Shown here: positions 61,795 to 64,000 of the stretch, in pieces
How the letters are laid out: the number at the start of each line of letters is the position of its first letter
Position numbering within the stretch: the stretch's first letter is position 1
Assembly: GCF_001014645.1 (NCBI RefSeq)
Contig: NZ_LASZ01000003.1
Span: forward strand, 62,001-126,000
Reading direction: 5' to 3'
Length of the DNA: 64,000 bases
From: Luteimonas sp. FCS-9
GTDB lineage: Bacteria > Pseudomonadota > Gammaproteobacteria > Xanthomonadales > Xanthomonadaceae
Notes under the pieces: generated by a model
The model's database searches: none
Seen by the model: the letters and a program-made list of their open reading frames with translations, nothing else
Told to the model about the DNA's origin: nothing
Program-made: the position numbers and the translations under genes

Positions 61795-63285
61795 ATGGCC
61801 GCACAGGCGAGCACTGCCGAAGCCGCAAGCCCCGTCGTCGCCGAGGGCGGGCTGCTGGACCAGATCATCGAGACCAGCCGCGTCGCGCGTTCCGACCAGG
61901 AACGCACGCGTGCACGGGACATCATCTCCGAACTGGCCAGGGAAGTCCTCGACGGCACCGTGGTGGTGTCTGACAACCTCAACCTGACGCTCGACGCCCG
62001 GGTGGCCGAGCTCGACAGGCTCATTTCCGAGCAGCTCAGCGCGATCCTGCACGCGCCCGAGTTCCAGAAGCTCGAGAGCAGCTGGCGCGGCCTGCACTAC
62101 CTGTGCGAGCAGACGTCGACCGGTTCGCAACTCAAGATCAAGGTGTTCAACGCGCCCCAGAAGGACCTGGTCCGCGATTTCAAGTCGGCCATCGATTTCG
62201 ACCAGAGCGCGCTGTTCAAGAAGATCTACGAGGAGGAGTTCGGCACCTTCGGCGGAGCGCCCTTCGGCGCGCTGATCGGCGATTACCACATCGGGCGGCA
62301 GCCCGAGGACATGTACTTCGTCGAGCAGATGTCGCACGTGGCCGCGGCCGCGCACGCGCCGTTCATCGCGGCGGCATCCGAGGACATGTTCGGGCTGGAG
62401 AGCTTTACCGAACTGGGCAAGCCGCGCGACCTGGCGAAGATCTTCGACACGGTCGAGTACGCGAAGTGGAAGTCCTTCCGCGACGGCGAGGACAGCCGCT
62501 ATGTGGGCCTGACACTACCGCGTTTCCTGGGCCGCCTGCCGTACAACCCCAAGGACGGGACAACGGTGGAGGGGTTCAACTTCGTGGAGGAGGTCGACGC
62601 CGCCGATCACGGCAAGTACCTGTGGTGCAACACCGCCTACGCGATGGGCGCGCGGTTGACCAAGGCGTTCGAGGACTATGGCTGGTGCGCGGCGATCCGT
62701 GGCGTGGAAGGCGGCGGCCTGGTGGAGGACCTGCCGACCCACACCTTCCGGACCGACGATGGCGAGGTCGCACTCAAATGCCCGACCGAGATCGCGATCA
62801 CCGACCGGCGCGAGAAGGAGCTCAGCGACCTGGGCTTCATCCCGCTGGTGCACTGCAAGAACACCGACTACGCCGCATTCTTCGGCGCGCAGTCCGTACA
62901 GAAGCCGAAGAAGTACAACACCGATGCCGCGAACGCCAATGCGATCCTCTCGGCGCAACTGCAGTACATCTTCGCCGTCTCGCGCATCGCGCACTACCTC
63001 AAGTCGATGATGCGCGAGAAGATCGGCAGCTTCGCCTCGGCCGGTAATGTCGAGGACTTCCTCAACAGGTGGATCGCGCAGTACGTGCTGCTCGACGACA
63101 ACGCCGGGCAGGAGGCCAAGGCGCAGTATCCGCTGCGCGAGGCGTCGATCCAGGTTTCGGAGGTGCCGGGCAAGCCCGGTGTCTACCGCGCGGTGGCCTT
63201 CCTCAGGCCGCATTTCCAGCTCGACGAGCTGTCTGTTTCGTTGCGTCTGGTGGCCGAACTGCCGGCCACGGCCAAGAAGGCGTAG
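61795..63285 (+). CDS. tssC: T6SS contractile sheath large subunit TssC (VipB)
   Basis: The 496-residue protein is the second sheath subunit: SSWRGLHYLCEQTSTGSQLK, FGALIGDYHIGR, FEDYGWCAAIRGVEGGGL and RIAHYLKSMMREKIGSF are all hallmarks. It contracts to drive the needle. ATG at 61795 is the first that follows the tssB stop; the longer frame overlaps tssB. A 142-base gap with two small hairpins separates it from hcp. Confidence 0.97.
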   Translation: MAAQASTAEAASPVVAEGGLLDQIIETSRVARSDQERTRARDIISELAREVLDGTVVVSDNLNLTLDARVAELDRLISEQLSAILHAPEFQKLESSWRGLHYLCEQTSTGSQLKIKVFNAPQKDLVRDFKSAIDFDQSALFKKIYEEEFGTFGGAPFGALIGDYHIGRQPEDMYFVEQMSHVAAAAHAPFIAAASEDMFGLESFTELGKPRDLAKIFDTVEYAKWKSFRDGEDSRYVGLTLPRFLGRLPYNPKDGTTVEGFNFVEEVDAADHGKYLWCNTAYAMGARLTKAFEDYGWCAAIRGVEGGGLVEDLPTHTFRTDDGEVALKCPTEIAITDRREKELSDLGFIPLVHCKNTDYAAFFGAQSVQKPKKYNTDAANANAILSAQLQYIFAVSRIAHYLKSMMREKIGSFASAGNVEDFLNRWIAQYVLLDDNAGQEAKAQYPLREASIQVSEVPGKPGVYRAVAFLRPHFQLDELSVSLRLVAELPATAKKA

Positions 63286-63427
63286 CGATGTTGCCTTGTT
63301 GTGCGTCCGGGGGCGCAGACCCTGCTGTGCAGTGACGCAGCCGCCCGGACGGGCGGCAGATCAACAATCGCCGGCTCGCGCCGGCATCCTCAATCTCACG
63401 GAAGAACGGAACAAGGAAAACCAGATT

Positions 63428-63925
63428 ATGCAACATGCATTCCTGTCAATCGACACCATCAAGGGCGAGTCCCGCGACGACAAGCACAAGGACTGGATCG
63501 AGATCAAGTCGTTCTCCCAGGACCTGCTGCAGCCGCGCTCGGCGACCGCGTCCACGTCCGGCGGCCAGACCGCCGCGCGCGTGAACCTGTCGCCGATCGA
63601 GGTGGTCAAGTCCATCGACCTGTCGACCACGCCGCTCAACCAGGCCTGTGCCAGCGGCACCACGTTCCCGAAGGCCCGCATCGAGTTCATGCGCGCCGAC
63701 AAGGACGGCAACGCGATCAACTACTATCTGGTCGAGCTGCTGAACGTGCTGGTCCATCGCGTGACGACGACCGTTGATGAGGACGGCATGCCACAGGAGG
63801 TCGTGCAGCTGAGCTTCGCGGCCATCAAGTGGACCTACAACCAGCAGAAGGCGGAAGGCGGCGTCGGCGGCAAGACCGTCGCCCAGTGGAGCGCGAGCAA
63901 GAACGTGCCCAACTACAGCGCCTGA
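63428..63925 (+). CDS. hcp: T6SS tube protein Hcp (TssD)
   Basis: The 165-residue protein matches Hcp: FLSIDTIKGESRDDKHKDWI, EVVKSIDLSTTPL and a C-terminal AAIKWTYN. It stacks as hexamers into the inner tube and chaperones effectors. ATG at 63428 has AAGGAA about 12 bases upstream. A strong hairpin follows. The tssE, tssF, tssG and tssH genes expected downstream are outside the window. Confidence 0.95.
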   Translation: MQHAFLSIDTIKGESRDDKHKDWIEIKSFSQDLLQPRSATASTSGGQTAARVNLSPIEVVKSIDLSTTPLNQACASGTTFPKARIEFMRADKDGNAINYYLVELLNVLVHRVTTTVDEDGMPQEVVQLSFAAIKWTYNQQKAEGGVGGKTVAQWSASKNVPNYSA

Positions 63926-63935
63926 TTGCGCTGGG

Positions 63936-63966
63936 ATGCGGTGGCGCGACGTCGCCACCGCATTTG
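63936..63966 (+). terminator. Hairpin after hcp, likely attenuator or terminator
   Basis: ATGCGGTGGCG (63936-63946) pairs with CGCCACCGCAT (63953-63963) around CGACGT, followed by TTT. It begins 11 bases after the hcp stop. Such elements often raise hcp over downstream tss genes by partial termination. Confidence 0.65.
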
Positions 63967-64000
63967 GCGCCGCGGCGGTTCCGCCATGACACGGGCTGGA

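Noticed and set aside
63986-64000. Possible start of tssE (ATG at 63986)
   Set aside because: Only five codons are visible and there is no ribosome binding site, so it cannot be supported, although tssE is expected next.

Overview
This is a very G+C-rich chromosomal window with dense, mostly co-directional gene clusters and almost no mobile DNA. The gene content points to Gammaproteobacteria of the Xanthomonadaceae/Lysobacteraceae type, Luteimonas or Lysobacter-like. The evidence is a cbb3 oxidase cluster with a Fnr box, DUF3247, DUF2789 and S46 peptidase genes, many secreted peptidases, and a T6SS with tssJKL. The genus is an inference from gene content and composition; no rRNA or tRNA gene was seen.

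Layout. 1-8.5 kb: two secreted S9 serine peptidases flank a serine hydrolase, a LuxR-type regulator and a dgcN-dgcA pair for D-glutamate use. 8.7-10.3 kb: a membrane GGDEF protein with a degenerate EAL domain. 10.4-19.6 kb: a complete microaerobic respiration locus, ccoNOQP plus an extra small membrane protein, then ccoG, ccoH, ccoI, ccoS and a TauE/SafE-like exporter, headed by a perfect Fnr/Anr box. 19.6-26.7 kb: glutathionyl-hydroquinone reductase, glutaminase, a secreted GH16 glucanase behind a LacI-type palindrome, a lipoprotein mutarotase and an M13 peptidase. 27-35.5 kb: DUF885 peptidase, short-chain fatty acid transporter, nitroreductase, glycine-zipper protein, SDR, a Cys-cluster protein, a circularly permuted ROK-type protein and small membrane proteins. 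36-41.5 kb: amidohydrolase, two tandem MliC-like lipoproteins, a COG3650 lipoprotein, thpR, DUF3247 and a Crp/Fnr-family regulator. 41.6-50.3 kb: a YdeP-type molybdopterin oxidoreductase, a coupled three-gene operon (amidohydrolase, DUF1704/MATCAP-like zinc carboxypeptidase, ATP-grasp ligase), an S46 dipeptidyl peptidase and an RluA-type pseudouridine synthase. 50.4-64 kb: part of a type VI secretion system. tssJ-tssK-tssL-vgrG and a cargo module run leftward. A TPR lipoprotein, tssB, tssC and hcp run rightward and continue past the window.

How the genes work together. Five secreted peptidase families (S9, S46, M13, DUF885) with glutaminase, D-glutamate enzymes and a GH16 glucanase suggest a polymer- and peptide-degrading lifestyle. 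The cco locus gives high-affinity respiration at low oxygen. The T6SS module carries a large peptidoglycan hydrolase, with an N-terminal M23 peptidase and a C-terminal lysozyme-like domain, and two small lipoprotein genes that are immunity candidates. The least described parts are the ATP-grasp/carboxypeptidase/amidohydrolase operon (43982-47132) and the T6SS cargo module (50387-54870).
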